Below are positions 22,473-34,839 of a DNA stretch of 64,000 nt, piece after piece; positions within the stretch are counted from its first letter, which is position 1; each line of letters starts with the position of its first letter. The DNA comes from Hevea brasiliensis. Its lineage: Eukaryota > Streptophyta > Magnoliopsida > Malpighiales > Euphorbiaceae. A program made the position numbers and the translations under genes. Location of the stretch: assembly GCF_030052815.1 (NCBI RefSeq), contig NC_079501.1:78698979-78762978 (forward strand). The letters run 5' to 3'. The notes beneath the pieces were generated by a model that was not told where the DNA came from, made no database searches, and saw nothing but the letters and a program-made list of their open reading frames with translations.

Positions 22473-23826
22473 GACTTTAATTAGAACTCAAATGCAAGGC
22501 TTTATAATATTAAAAATGACTTTAATATCAGTAAATTAAAGTTCACTCATGATTTCCACTATTATTTTTGTAATTAGTAATCGATGAAAAATATGTTAAA
22601 TTTCTACCATTCAAATAAATTTTGAAAAAAATGTTAACGTTAAAAGTTAATTTATAAATTTTAAATATTCCATCAAAAAAATTATAAATTCAAAATGAAA
22701 GAAACATTAATAAATAGTAAGTTTTAATTTAATGATATTAAAATCATTTTTAAAATTAAAAGTTTTAATTTTAATCAAATTAAATAAATTAAAAAGCAAA
22801 TTTAAAAAAAAAAACTTATTAATAATTCAAATTAAATAAATATAATTAAATATAAAAAAATAGTTTCAGATTGGTCCAGAGCAAAAAGGTTAATTGACTA
22901 TCTAATAAAAATATATTAAAATTATGATGATTTTTATTTAAATAAAATTTAATAAATGAAGAATAGTAATAAATAAGAGAAATTACTATTTAGCTCTTTA
23001 TTTCAACGAAACTATCTGCTTGATGCTTTTATTTTAAAAGATATATACATTTTTTTTGTTTACTCTTTAGTTTTTACAATAATTTTAGGCATTAATTTAA
23101 ATTTTATTTAAGTCCCTATGATTTCAAAAACATAACTTTATAATAAGTAGTCATTATTATAAGGTAAGTGATAATATATTAATATATATATTTATTATAT
23201 ATACCTGTAATTTTATATAGTATATATATATAATTTTGTTTATTTTTTTTACTTTATTTATGCTTTGTTATATTATTAATATTACTTTTAAGAATAATAT
23301 TAATATTACTAAATAAATATAATATTTAAATATATTATATTTCTTTAATATATTAAGAGGGGCTCTCAAGAAAATGACATATGACACTTTCTTTGAAAAG
23401 TTTACCACATATCACTTTCCATAAATGTTCTCCTTTATACTAATTATTATTTAATTTTTTTTATTTCTCTTTTAATTATCATTATTATTTACAATACTAC
23501 TTAACATTTATAATTTAAATTATTATTTTTTGAAAATTTAATTTTTAAAAATTCATATCTTTTATAATTAAATCAATATTTAAAAATATTTATATTATTT
23601 TATAAATATTAATTATTATTTAATTTTTTTATTTCTTTTTTAATTATAATAATTATTATTATTTACAATAGTATCTTAATATTTATGATTTAAATTATTA
23701 TTATCTTTAAAATTTGATTTTTAAAAAATTAAGTCTTTTTATGATTAAATATGATATTTAAAAATTATTTATATTTTTTTTTCAAGATTCATTTATGCAA
23801 AAAATATTATTTACCACATGTTACCT

Positions 23827-23828
<2 letters not shown>

Positions 23829-23886
<58 letters not shown>

Positions 23887-23904
23887 GTAGTAGTAGTAGT
23901 AGTA
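23829..23904. repeat. (TAA)n followed by (TAG)n microsatellite
   Basis: An uninterrupted TAA run passes into about six TAG units. A second pure (TAA)n run lies at 23934-23971. Confidence 0.95.
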
Positions 23905-23930
23905 ATTTAAAATAAAAAATAATTTAAAAG

Positions 23931-23975
<45 letters not shown>

Positions 23976-24434
23976 CATTGATAACTATTAGTTTAAAGAA
24001 AATTGACTATTAATTTATGATCTTATAATTAATCACAAATATTCTTTTTTATACTAATTATTATTTAATTTTTTATTTCTTTTTAATTATCATTATTATT
24101 TACAATACTACCTTAATATTTATTATTTAAATGATTATTTTTTTTAAAATTTAATTTTTAAAAATTAAAATATTTTGTAATTAAATATAATATTTTAAAA
24201 TTATTTATGTTATTTTATAAATACTAATTATTATTTAATTTTTTTTCTCTTTTAATTATCATTATTATTTATAATACTACCTTAACATTGATGATTTAAA
24301 TTATTATTTTCTTTAAAAATTAATTTTTAAAAAATTAAGACCTTCTATGTTTAAATGTAATATTTAAAAATTATTTATATTATTTTTTTATAAATTCATT
24401 TATGCAAAAACATTATTTGCCACATGTTACCCTC

Positions 24435-24436
<2 letters not shown>

Positions 24437-24491
<55 letters not shown>
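24437..24491. repeat. (TAA)n microsatellite
   Basis: About 18 TAA repeats in the second module. Confidence 0.95.
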
Positions 24492-24492
<1 letters not shown>

Positions 24493-24740
24493 GTAAAATG
24501 TCATTGATGGCTATTAGTTTAAAGAAAATTGATAATTAATTTGTGATCTCATAATCAACTATCATATAATTTAATCAACATTAAATTATTTAATGTATTT
24601 TCTATAATTTATATAAAATAAATTTTTTCATTTATTTAATGTATTTTCTATAATCTATAAAATATAAAAATTTCAAAAAATTTAAATTATTTTTTAAATA
24701 AAGTATTTTTATCATATTTTAAACGAAATAATAATGAAAA

Positions 24741-24742
<2 letters not shown>

Positions 24743-24810
<68 letters not shown>
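24743..24810. repeat. (TA)n microsatellite
   Basis: About 34 uninterrupted TA repeats. Confidence 0.95.
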
Positions 24811-24813
<3 letters not shown>

Positions 24814-25107
24814 GACTGATATTTTCAAGAAAATAACACGTAGTACTTTGTTTGAAAAGTTTATCACGTGTCACTTTCATTAATAACTCTTTTTTATAAT
24901 AATAATTATTTAATTTATTTTTATTTGTCTTTTAATTATCAATATTATTTACAATTCTCCTTTGATATTTTTAATTTAAATTATTATTTTCATTAAAATT
25001 TAATTTTAAAAAATTAAAATTTTTTGTGATTAAATGAAATATTTAAAAATTACTTATATTATTTTTTTTATAAATCTATTTATTCAAAAATATTATTTAC
25101 CACACGT

Positions 25108-25112
25108 CGTCC

Positions 25113-25160
<48 letters not shown>

Positions 25161-25190
25161 GTTTAAAATAAAAAATAATTTAACAACAAC

Positions 25191-25260
<70 letters not shown>
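25108..25260. repeat. Compound (TAA)n microsatellite, two runs
   Basis: Runs at 25108-25160 and 25192-25260 are separated by a GTTTAAAATAAAAAATAATTT-type spacer that also follows the 23829 array, and by three CAA units. Confidence 0.95.
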
Positions 25261-25261
<1 letters not shown>

Positions 25262-25574
25262 AAGGTCAGTGATGGCCATTAATTTAAAAAAAATTATTCA
25301 TTGATTTATGATTTTATAATCAATTATCATATAATTTATTTAATTTTAAATTATTTCATGTCTTTAATAAATATTTTTATTATATTGTTATATTTTCTAT
25401 TATTTTTATTATGAAATCTTTGTTAAAAGATTTTAGAGATAAAAAATGTAGTTTACATAAAAAGTTATAAAAATAAAATATAAAAATTTAACTTATTTAT
25501 AATTAGTATGTATTAATTTTTATGTTAATAATTAAATATTATTTTTATTTCACTTTCCTAAGATTAATTAATGC

Positions 25575-25576
<2 letters not shown>

Positions 25577-25620
<44 letters not shown>
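25577..25620. repeat. (ATT)n microsatellite
   Basis: About 14 ATT units. Confidence 0.95.
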
Positions 25621-26283
25621 GGCCATTGAATTGAAACAGCCAAATAAATGAGAAATATTTTACTATTATAAAAAATAAATTTAAATTTTTTTATTATCGT
25701 TTTTTAATTAAATAATATTTAATTATAAAATAAACTTTTATTTTAATAGTTTTATTTTTTTGTTCATATGTAGTATGCCATATGAAACATTTGATACATA
25801 TCAATCACTCTTTTCTCATTAAGCATTTTTATTTCATCTAAATACTCTCAAATATTTCTTTTATTTACTTTGTTTTTTTTATTATTTCTTTCAAAAGTTA
25901 TTAGTTATCATTCTCAAAATTTATTTATTTAAATATATTGAATTAACATTTATTTAATTATAATTTTTTTATAAATTTCTTATTTAATATTTCTTAAATT
26001 GTTTAATATTTTATTTCATTATAATTATATATCAAATACAATTATAACTAATATTTTGATTATCTATATTTCATTATCATTAATTTTTAATAGAAATATT
26101 TTTAAATTTTAATTAAATATCTAAATTTTATACATAAATTATCTCCTAATTATATTTTTATATAGAAATAAAATTTCAAAAATAGAATTTCAAAAATAGA
26201 ATATAAATACGATTAATTTAACTAAAGTAAAAATAATTAAAAAAAATAAAATTATAATATTGAAATTATAGAATCTATTTTTT

Positions 26284-26360
26284 AAAAAATAATACATATT
26301 CTTAACATTTATTATATTAATAAAAAATAATACATATTCTTAACATTTATTATATTAATA
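26284..26360. repeat. 38-bp tandem duplication
   Basis: The block holding AATACATATTCTTAACATTT occurs at 26291 and again at 26329, and the two 38-bp units look identical. A similar short duplication (TTTCAAAAATAGAA) lies near 26173 and 26188. Confidence 0.85.
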
Positions 26361-27060
26361 AAAAATAATGATATTTAAAAATTTTAATTTTTATGAAATA
26401 TATTTATTTTATATCATAAATTTATATAAAACAATAATCATTTTTATCAAAAAAATATTTTATAAAAAATATATGTGATTAATACAAAAAATTTACACTT
26501 TATAAAAATTTAAAGATATAATATTTCTTAAAAATAATACAATAAAATATTATTTTTAATTAATAATAATGTTATATATTTTTATTATTATTAAAATTAA
26601 ATAATTCATTTCATTATTAGTAATTTAACTTTTTTATTATATTAATAATAAAAAATATTATATTTATATATTTTAAAATAATATTATTTTTTCATTAATT
26701 AATATATTTTCTATAATTTATAAAAAATAAATATTAATTTAAATAAATTATGAGATAAAATATAAAAATTTATAAAATTTAAATTATTTTTTTAATAAAA
26801 TATTTTTATTACATTTTAAATTTGACAATCATGAAAATTATTATTAATATACATATATATATATATATATAAAGAATTAAATAAGTATTTTAATTAATTA
26901 TACTCTAAATTAATTAAAATTTTATTATTATAATAAGTAAAAATTTATTTAAATTAATTTAAATAAAAAATTTTAATTTAAAATTAATTGAATAATAATT
27001 TATTTTATTTAAAATATAATTAAAAATTAAATTAAAAAAATAAAAATTATAATATGTATG

Positions 27061-27290
27061 ACTATTATGGTAATTTGACATGTATCAAACTACAAACAGG
27101 TGTAGTGAGACGGGAAGTGCATTGTTTTGTGGTGTTCAAGTAGAAATGAGGGCTATTTTATTACAGTAAGAGACAGCATACAATATGGTTATTGTTGATT
27201 GGCAGAGATCTGAGAAAATTAATATCCATCTGACCGCTCATCTTTCTTGTGCTCTGCAAATTCATGTCCACATACTATTTTTGTACATTT
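27061..27290. other. Island of ordinary composition in AT-rich DNA
   Basis: About 230 bases of mixed sequence between AT-rich blocks, with no frame long enough to call an exon. It could be a low-copy remnant, an exon or a regulatory piece. I recognise nothing in it. Confidence 0.45.
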
Positions 27291-27499
27291 CTTTTTTTTT
27301 TTTATTCTACTATTTTCTACCTTATTTTTAATAAAAGTCAGATTGAAAACTTTATGATTATAAAATATGATTTCAATAACCTAAAACTCATTCATCACAA
27401 TTTTAATTTTTATTTATAAATTTAGGGATCAAAATAAATAAGTTATTATAAAAATCATTTCACTCAATATTTCCAATACTTAAATTAATCTTAAATTTT

Positions 27500-28245
27500 A
27501 TGGCTGTGTATGGTTTTAAGAGTTTTGGACTAAATTGATAAAAATTATACTGAATCAAACTTATTTTGATACTTTAATTCAATTCTAATTTTTCACTGAA
27601 AATTGAATCAGAACTGTACTGAAATCGAACTAAAAACTAAATTTATACATATATTTTTTTATGATTTTTTTTAGATGCATTATATACTTTCAATATAATT
27701 ATATATATTTGTATATGTATATATAATTATAACCTAATATTATATTTTATTTTTCTATATTTTTTTAATAATTTTAGTTACAAATACAATAAATTACCTT
27801 ATAATTCTTAATTATAATTATAATTATATATATATATATATTAATTCATAATTATATTTATATCTTATAGTTAAATGTAACATAATAAATATTTAAAATA
27901 CATATTATATGGTATATTATTATATTATAAAATATATTTAATCCTAAATTATATATGGACCATATAGTTAAATATTATATAATTTAAAAATAATTAAAAG
28001 ATATATTATCTATTAATAACTCAATTTAAAATTTAAATGCTAATTTAAGTATTACTTTTTAATGAAATAATTACATAAAATTATTTTGAGAACTGAGAAT
28101 CGAATTGAACCGAAAATAAATAACTAAAAGTTGTACGGAATTGAAAGCGAAACAGTGAAAAACTAAATTAGAATCGTATAAAAATTTCAGTTCGGTTCCA
28201 GTTTTTAGGCAAATCTCGAACCAAACTGAAATCACACACCCTAAT
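27500..28245. mobile_element. Possible degenerate non-autonomous hAT-like element (MITE)
   Basis: The left part (TGGCTGTGTATGG, then ACTGAATCAAAC and GAACTGTACTGAAATCGAAC) is roughly inverted relative to the right part (GAATTGAACCGAAAAT, TTCAGTTCGGTTC, AACCAAACTGAAATCACACAC). Plant MITEs with subterminal AACCGAACCGAA repeats often look like this. The ends match weakly and I could not find a clear 8-bp target duplication, so the limits are approximate. Confidence 0.4.
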
Positions 28246-28529
28246 AAATTCGATTAAAATTTATGTTAAACTATTTAAACCCTTTCTAAATCATATCATT
28301 GTTATTTGACCAATACCCAAATTAATTTAAAAATATATTTAAATTAATAATTTAAATAAAATACGTTTTTATTATTAATTTATCTTTTAAAATTTTAATA
28401 AAATATCTAAATTCTATTTATTTAAGATATAATGTATAAAAATTAAATTTAAGATAGATATTATTTTTCAAACTTAAAAATTAAACTTATTATTCAGAGT
28501 TATTTTAATAAAATTCAATCAAATTAAAT
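28246..28529. other. AT-rich spacer
   Basis: AAATTTAATT-type low complexity. Nothing recognised. Confidence 0.6.
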
Positions 28530-29090
28530 GCCTAAAAATGCACTACTCATTGGCATCCCAATTTGGAATGTCAATATAGTTTATGTAGAGGTAGTTAACC
28601 TAACAAGTAAAAACAAGATTAGATAGGTTGATTACCTAATATTTATGATTTTACTCGTCAAAGAGACATATTAATGCTCTCACCCAATCATGGAGGTTTG
28701 GCTCTAGGGAATAGAGATGGTAAAAAAAAATCCCAAGTAAAAACAAGCATAAAGATTCCAATCCATGGATGATTGTGGCATTATTGCCTGTGGTTAGAGT
28801 GTAAAAGTTGCATCAATGTATGCAGTTGCTGTGCACTACAGTCAAAAAGCCAAATATTGTAGATGTAGATTTTAGAAACTAAACACACTCTTCTTTAGTG
28901 GGTTGCTTCTAAAATTCCAAAGGCTAAAAACAAGTGGCTATAGAGTCGCAATCATCTTGCATTAATGGCACACAATCATAAGCTTTCACTACATCCACAC
29001 TTCATTCATTTAAGGCAATTATCATTCTCTCTTACTTTCTGCTTCTAGAACAAATCATTTCATGTTTTTGAGCTTTGTTAAGGAAAAAAG
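28530..29090. other. Second island of ordinary composition
   Basis: About 560 bases of mixed sequence with no long frame and no repeat partner in the window. The right end turns pyrimidine-rich (TCATTCTCTCTTACTTTCTGC near 29025), as plant 5' leaders often do. A host regulatory or non-coding transcribed piece is possible but not shown. Confidence 0.4.
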
Positions 29091-29554
29091 TGGAAGGAGA
29101 AAGCAATTTAAAGAGGAATGATACTTAAGAAAAAAATGTGAAAGGAAGAAAAATATATTCTCTACCGCTTGTTTAGGCAGGAAAGGCAATGGGAAAGGAA
29201 GAAAAGTGTTTCAAGAGGAAAAATTATATTTTTATTTTATAAGTTTTATTTTTAAAATATATATAAGTTGGACTTTAAAAATGGCTTTACAAGATTAAGC
29301 TGTCTAATTTAATAAGAATGCTTAAAAAATTATCTTAAAAAATTATCTTGTACCATAACTTTTTATTTTATATTTATTTTTGCATCTTTTTATAGAAATT
29401 AATTCATCAAATTTAAATTTTTTTTTTGTCTAAATGATTTTAAATTTTAACTATTAAATTTTTATCTCATAAAACTATAGTTATCTAAAATTCATTTACT
29501 ACATCTATTAAAAATTTTAAAATTATTAACTTTATAGTTTTATGCATTATAAAA

Positions 29555-29655
29555 TGTTGCTCATCACCAACAAGTGGTTGGATCAATGACGTGGAAGTGA
29601 TCTGCAAACGAAATTCACCTATAAAATTAAAAGTTTGAATCCTGTAATTATATTA
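29555..29655 (+). mobile_element. SINE-like tRNA-related trace
   Basis: AAGTGGTTGGATCAATGACG near 29570 resembles a degraded polymerase III box A region. GTTTGAATCCTG near 29633 resembles box B (GGTTCGAATCC), about 60 bases downstream. This spacing fits tRNA-derived SINE heads. No poly(A) or T-tail and no target duplication were found, so this is tentative. Confidence 0.4.
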
Positions 29656-30276
29656 TTAGGAGAATTTTATCAAAATACCACTCTCGACCAGAGCATGAGA
29701 ATACCACACACTTAAATCAAAAAAATAAAATGCTACTTATCATGTTATATATATATCTAAAAATCAATATTTTTTTAATTAAATTTCCTACTAGATTGGA
29801 AAAATGGTGAATTACTTTAAGATCTCAAGGTTTTGCCATTATTCATAATCAATTTAAATATATTTTTATTTTTTAAAAATTGTATTAATGTATATATTTA
29901 AATTATTTTTAAAAACATTTCTTATATTGAAATCTAATAATTTGAATAATGATACTTTAAAAGTTGTTATGGGGGATATGCATTTTTTTTCCTACTTTGT
30001 TTAGTTTTTTTATTCACATGTATCAACCAATTTAAAAATAACAGAAAATAATCTATTAATCAATTATTTTGAAATTTAAAATTAAATGGTATATAATTTT
30101 ATATCTTTACGAAATACAAATTGTATTTATTTCTATTAAAAATTTATTTATTAACACTTGAATTAAAAATATAACTAATTAAGAATTTTATCATTAATAA
30201 AATTTTATAGTATAATTTTTAAAATATAAAAATAAATATTAAATTATCTTATTAAAATAAAATAATAAATCAGCAA

Positions 30277-30282
<6 letters not shown>

Positions 30283-30345
<63 letters not shown>
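30283..30345. repeat. (TA)n microsatellite
   Basis: About 31 TA units. Confidence 0.95.
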
Positions 30346-30347
<2 letters not shown>

Positions 30348-31087
30348 CTCTGGAAATATAGGGTGAAAATATTTTTTTAGGTCTCACATCATTTTTCATT
30401 CAATTTTTTTTTCCTTCATCTTTCAAATGAGGAGTACGTTGAATAGCTACTCGAAAACACTTTGAAAAATATTTGAGTAAATTAAATCAAGCTACTCAAT
30501 TAGATAAAACTCAACTTGATGAACTAGCGAGTTTTTATTTTAACTTTTATATTTTACTATATTTATGTTTTTTTCTTAGAAAATAAAAGATATAGTTTTC
30601 ATTAAATGGAGACATAATATATATATGAAGTGTAAATTTTCATACTATTATAATTTTGCATTAAAAAAAAATTTAAGATAAATTACTTATATAAAATGTA
30701 ATAACAATTATCTTAATTTAAACGATTTGATTGTATTAATAGATAAAGTATTTGATTTGGTAAATTGGCAGAAAGAATACTTCACTCGATGTTAATCTAC
30801 CACTGTTTAACTCAACGGTCTTTTTATGAGTCCAATTTAAAAACTATCAAATTTTGATATTTTCATAAAGATAAAATTTGTACTTTATATTATTGCACTT
30901 CTACAAAAATATAAAGTAAAATATCTAACAACTCCATGATAAATAATAAAAAAAAAAGATCCTTGCAATGGAGGACATAGTAAATTCTTGCAAAGATAGA
31001 AATGCCAAATTCTCGTAAAAGAGGAGACAACAAATACTTCCAAAGGAGAAGACAAAACTTTAATCTATCAATAAAAATAAATTGGGG

Positions 31088-31091
<4 letters not shown>

Positions 31092-31144
<53 letters not shown>
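31092..31144. repeat. (TA)n microsatellite
   Basis: About 26 TA units. It creates spurious Tyr-Ile frames on both strands. Confidence 0.95.
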
Positions 31145-31147
<3 letters not shown>

Positions 31148-33459
31148 TAAAAGGGTACAGAAGATTATTGAAAAAAATATAAAAAAATGAAAAAGGAAAA
31201 GAGAAAGGTGTAAATAGAAATACTTATCGATAGCCACCATAAAAACTTGCAAGGAAATGAAGGAGAGAGGAGGGAGAGAAATTAGAGAAGGAAGCAACTA
31301 GGATTCTTTTTATTTTTTATATTATTATACTATATAGTATGAATTTTAAATTTATATTTGACTAAAATTATTAAAATATTTGCTATCAAATGATTGGTTA
31401 ATTTAAGTAACAAGAGAAATTCATTCAATTTAAAAGATTTTCAGATTTTTTAATGTTGTCATTAGCCTCTTAGTGTGATGTCATATATATGTCAGGTTAA
31501 CTCTATCCGCATAATTATATTCTAAGTTTGGACACTAAAATGTAGTGGGAGTGCTTCTAAATATGTGTTGATGTAAAAACGTAATTTTTTCTATTGGACG
31601 TGTAATCCACCTTGTATTATTAAAAGATTAAAAAAAATTATTAAAAGATTTTACATAATTGGTTGAGTCAAGTCAAATAGAATATTTTGAGTATTCTATT
31701 AAATTAAATTTGAACTCCAAAAATAAATTTTAATTAAAGTCAATTTTGAGTTTCAATTTTCTATATCAAATCAAGCCGTTTTGACACGGCTCATTACATC
31801 TTTAATTATTCTTTTTTTTTTTTTTGACATTTCTATTAAATTTAAAAAAAAAAAAAGTTGAGAATTTGTATCAAATTCTTGTCCCATAAAAAAACAAAAA
31901 GAGTTAATGTTTTCTTGATCCATTTTATTCTGGAAAATGTGGATGTCCAATCCATCGCTTTCTTCTCACTATCTAATAGAGGTGCGTGAACTTATTTTCA
32001 TATGGCAACGTAATCTGTAAGTTCTCCCCCAATTTGGCCAACAACGATATAGATGAGAAAATATTTTTAAATAGTGGATTCCATAAAATTCTAATAAAAA
32101 AAATTTCAAGTAGCATATAATTAAATTTAAATTAATTTAAATTATATATTAAATATTTATTATTTAAATTTATATATGTAAAATTAATTAAATATAAAAA
32201 AATTTATGTACTATTGTTTATATTTTTAAATATTATATTTCAAATAAATAAAATTTAAATATTTTATAATATTATTAAAATTTTAAAATATAGATTATTA
32301 ATAATATAAAATTTTAATTAAAATATTAAAATTGAGTATGATTTAGATTATGATAATTGGATATGAGATGAGTATAAATAATATAGCACAAATTATAATT
32401 AAATTTAAAATAAATTTAGGTGTTAAAATTATTAATCAAATTTGAATGGAGAGAATTGTCCATGTATTCTAGCGCTGCCATCTCCAAATCCTTCTTAAAA
32501 TTGTACGATTCAGGATAGGTCAGTTTTAATGTTTATATTAAATTATGAAAAAGAATAATAAAAAAAAAGCAAAATTATGTAGGAAGCACCTTTCAACCAA
32601 ACTAGAGAATAGGGTAGCATTAGTACCTAATTTTTATTCTTTATTCCATGATTAATTAAATTCCACATTTTCAGCGTTTGCAAAGTGGTCTCTATTCTAG
32701 TATTCTTCCAACATCAATTTGACCTACCTCACCCCACCATTCAAAGTTATAACTTTAATATAAAAAATTTAAAATATTATATTTTCTATCTTTTTTTAAT
32801 TAAGGGGTTTATAGTTTATCTTTGATTGAAATGGAGAATCAAATTCGATATGATAAACGTAAGGAGAATCTAAAAGGATTAATAATGATTCTTGTTTTTT
32901 TTTTCAGCATAAATTGATTCTTATATTTTCAAACAGATTACTAATGTGATTATTAAATACTGATTTCATTCAATTAAATTATGAGACAATAAAAAATATA
33001 TAATTTTCTTTTAGATTCTCAACAAGATTACTAAGTAAAATTACTTAGTTTACCCTTGCATTCTCAACAAGATTAAGAGTGATAAACTAAGAGAACCAAA
33101 TACAATTATTTTCTTTAGAATAAATTATTTATAAGAAAATAATTTAATTAAATTTTTATATAATTGTATTTAATTTTTTTTTAAAAATATTTTTTTAAAA
33201 TAAAATGATTTAAATTTTTTTTATTTCAAATATATGAATGAAAAAAATAATTGAATTGAATTTTTATTAAATTTTAAGGGGAATGAGATTTCTGCAAAAG
33301 GAGATGGAATTGAATTTTTCGAAGGGATAAAATACATAAGTAACGAGTTTTGATGTTTTAGAATCTTCATCTCTTCAGTTTTCCTTTGTTGGAGTGTATA
33401 GAAAGGGAAAGAAAATAACATAAAAAAAAGGATTTTCTTTTTAATTAAAGAAAGAGTAG

Positions 33460-34010
33460 AAAGTAGAAGAGAAAGATGATAAAACAAATGCCACACATAC
33501 AGAAACACAAAACAAGGTTAATAAATGCAATCTGTAGAGAGAGAAGAGAAGCAGCAGCAGCAAGGCGTCGGTACATAGACAAGTCACTTTCGGAAAGACG
33601 CAGACGCCATCCCCAATATACATAAAGCTTCAGTCACGAGTCCCTTTCATGAATTCCCTGTCTTTTTCTCTCTGCATTGGATTATTTAGCAGAAGCAGCA
33701 GCGACATATTTGTCTCAAAGAGTGTCGGCGTTTCATGTAAACATTCACATATTCACATTCCTGATCTTGAGAGAAAACAGACAATGGGAAGATCCCGCCG
33801 TTTCTGCTTCTGAGGATTTTGATTTGCTTTTTCACTCTATTCGAGTAAATAATTATGTGATCTATTTGGATTACTGATTTAATCAACACTCAAATCAACA
33901 GCCCCGTGAATCCTCTGATCCCATCCTCTGCCTTTTGCATTTCGCATAGTACGTAGATGCTTTTGCTCCTGCTCTTTTTTTATATTTAAACCAGGACACT
34001 CAGAGATGAA
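33460..34010. other. Relatively GC-richer low-copy-looking island
   Basis: About 550 bases of clearly higher complexity than the surroundings, with GCAGCAGCAGC near 33552 and again AGCAGAAGCAGCAGCG near 33691, and a GACGCAGACGCCATCC stretch near 33598. The composition is that of a plant 5' leader or exon. Both strands have only short frames (about 65 codons), none of which I recognise. It is the best candidate in the window for a non-transposon transcribed fragment. Confidence 0.4.
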
Positions 34011-34794
34011 GCACTGACCTTATCTAGAGGAACCGAATTCATGTTGCTTAAATGCTTTTCATAATCGAACTGAACAGTTACACTTAACTAGAATTCACAT
34101 ATAATTATTTAGATCCCACTTAATATACAGGTCCATCATATGTAATGGGATCAGGTAACCATAAGAATTTCTCTTGAATTTAAGAGAATAATAGACCTTA
34201 CATTTATATTTAGGTGTGATGTGTTTTATTCATTGTTTGCGTATCTTTTAAAATTACTTTTTATCACTTAAAATATTAAAAAATACAAAATATTATTTTA
34301 ATTTAATTGAATCAATAAATTTTTAATTTTTTTTTTAATATAGACTCATTGAATTTTTATTTAATTAGATTAATAAAAGAAACATTAATATTTTAATTTT
34401 TTATTAGAAAAATATGAAAATTTATTAAAAATATATTCATGTTTAATTTGCTCTTAATTAAAAATTAAAATTTTAAGAGGACAATGATTCCTAATGGCTC
34501 CTTCATTTGAGAGGGATATAATTATTTCTGATCCCGATTTGATTTGCCCTGCATCTAACCAATTTTTCTTGAACCTACCTATCCTCAATATTACGAAGAG
34601 CGAGGATACAAAGAAGGCCTTCTTACTCTAAGAAATTTGCTTGATAATAATATATAAGTTTTTCATTATATATATTTATCCCCTCCCCATCCAATAAGTA
34701 ACATATGTGTTTCCTTGAAAAATAATTTAACTGGCTAGCAGTTTATAAAATACGCAAACGTGCTAAATATTGAGTATATTATATGGGATTGCAC

Positions 34795-34796
<2 letters not shown>
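34011..34796. other. AT-rich spacer
   Basis: Mixed and AT-rich DNA with no recognised element ends. It ends at the ATT microsatellite where the 1.4-kb repeat begins. Confidence 0.5.

Positions 34797-34834
<38 letters not shown>
34797..34834. repeat. (ATT)n microsatellite
   Basis: About 13 ATT units directly at the left edge of the 1.4-kb repeat. The other repeat copy also follows an ATT array. Confidence 0.95.

Positions 34835-34839
<5 letters not shown>

Larger units (their letters stand above)
23361..25320. repeat. Three degenerate modules built of ~165-bp units and (TAA)n blocks
   Basis: A block starting CTCAAGAAAATGACA near 23365 recurs as TTCAAGAAAATAACA near 24823. Units starting (A)TAATTATTATTTAATTTTTT appear near 23442, 23606, 24052 and 24222, with a related one near 24896; within pairs the spacing is about 164-170 bases. 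Pairs are followed by ATTATTTACCACA(T/C)G and then a (TAA)n array. After the arrays comes a GATGGC(T/C)ATTA-type block near 24507 and 25273. The modules are diverged but in the same order and direction. Confidence 0.65.
22468..27060. other. Extremely AT-rich block without genes
   Basis: Nearly all A and T, with many microsatellites and no open frame of note. The only organised structure I see is the set of modules at 23361-25320 and a short duplication near 26284-26360. It looks like decayed repeat DNA or matrix-attachment-like DNA; the sequence alone does not decide. Confidence 0.7.
29656..33450. other. AT-rich DNA without recognised genes
   Basis: Low-complexity DNA with two long (TA)n runs. 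A short purine-rich patch lies near 31190-31300 (GGAGAGAGGAGGGAGAG), and a GCCGTTTTGACACGGC motif near 31775 resembles part of MITEs bearing inverted GCCGTGTC ends. Short repeats of TTCTCAACAAGATTA occur at about 33016 and 33061. Open frames here are artefacts of TA repeats. Confidence 0.6.

Noticed and set aside
22468..27060. Telomeric or satellite array
   Set aside because: No telomere repeat and no regular monomer beyond the few ~165-bp units; mostly microsatellite and random AT.
27500..28245. Confident hAT transposon call
   Set aside because: Terminal inverted repeats are weak and no 8-bp duplication was found; kept only as a low-confidence feature.
31002..31297. Coding frames with long Tyr-Ile runs
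   Set aside because: Produced by the (TA)n microsatellite on both strands.
33677..33877. 66-codon frame DYLAEAAATYLSQRV... as a gene
   Set aside because: No ATG at the start, no recognised motif, and the overlapping opposite-strand frame is as long.
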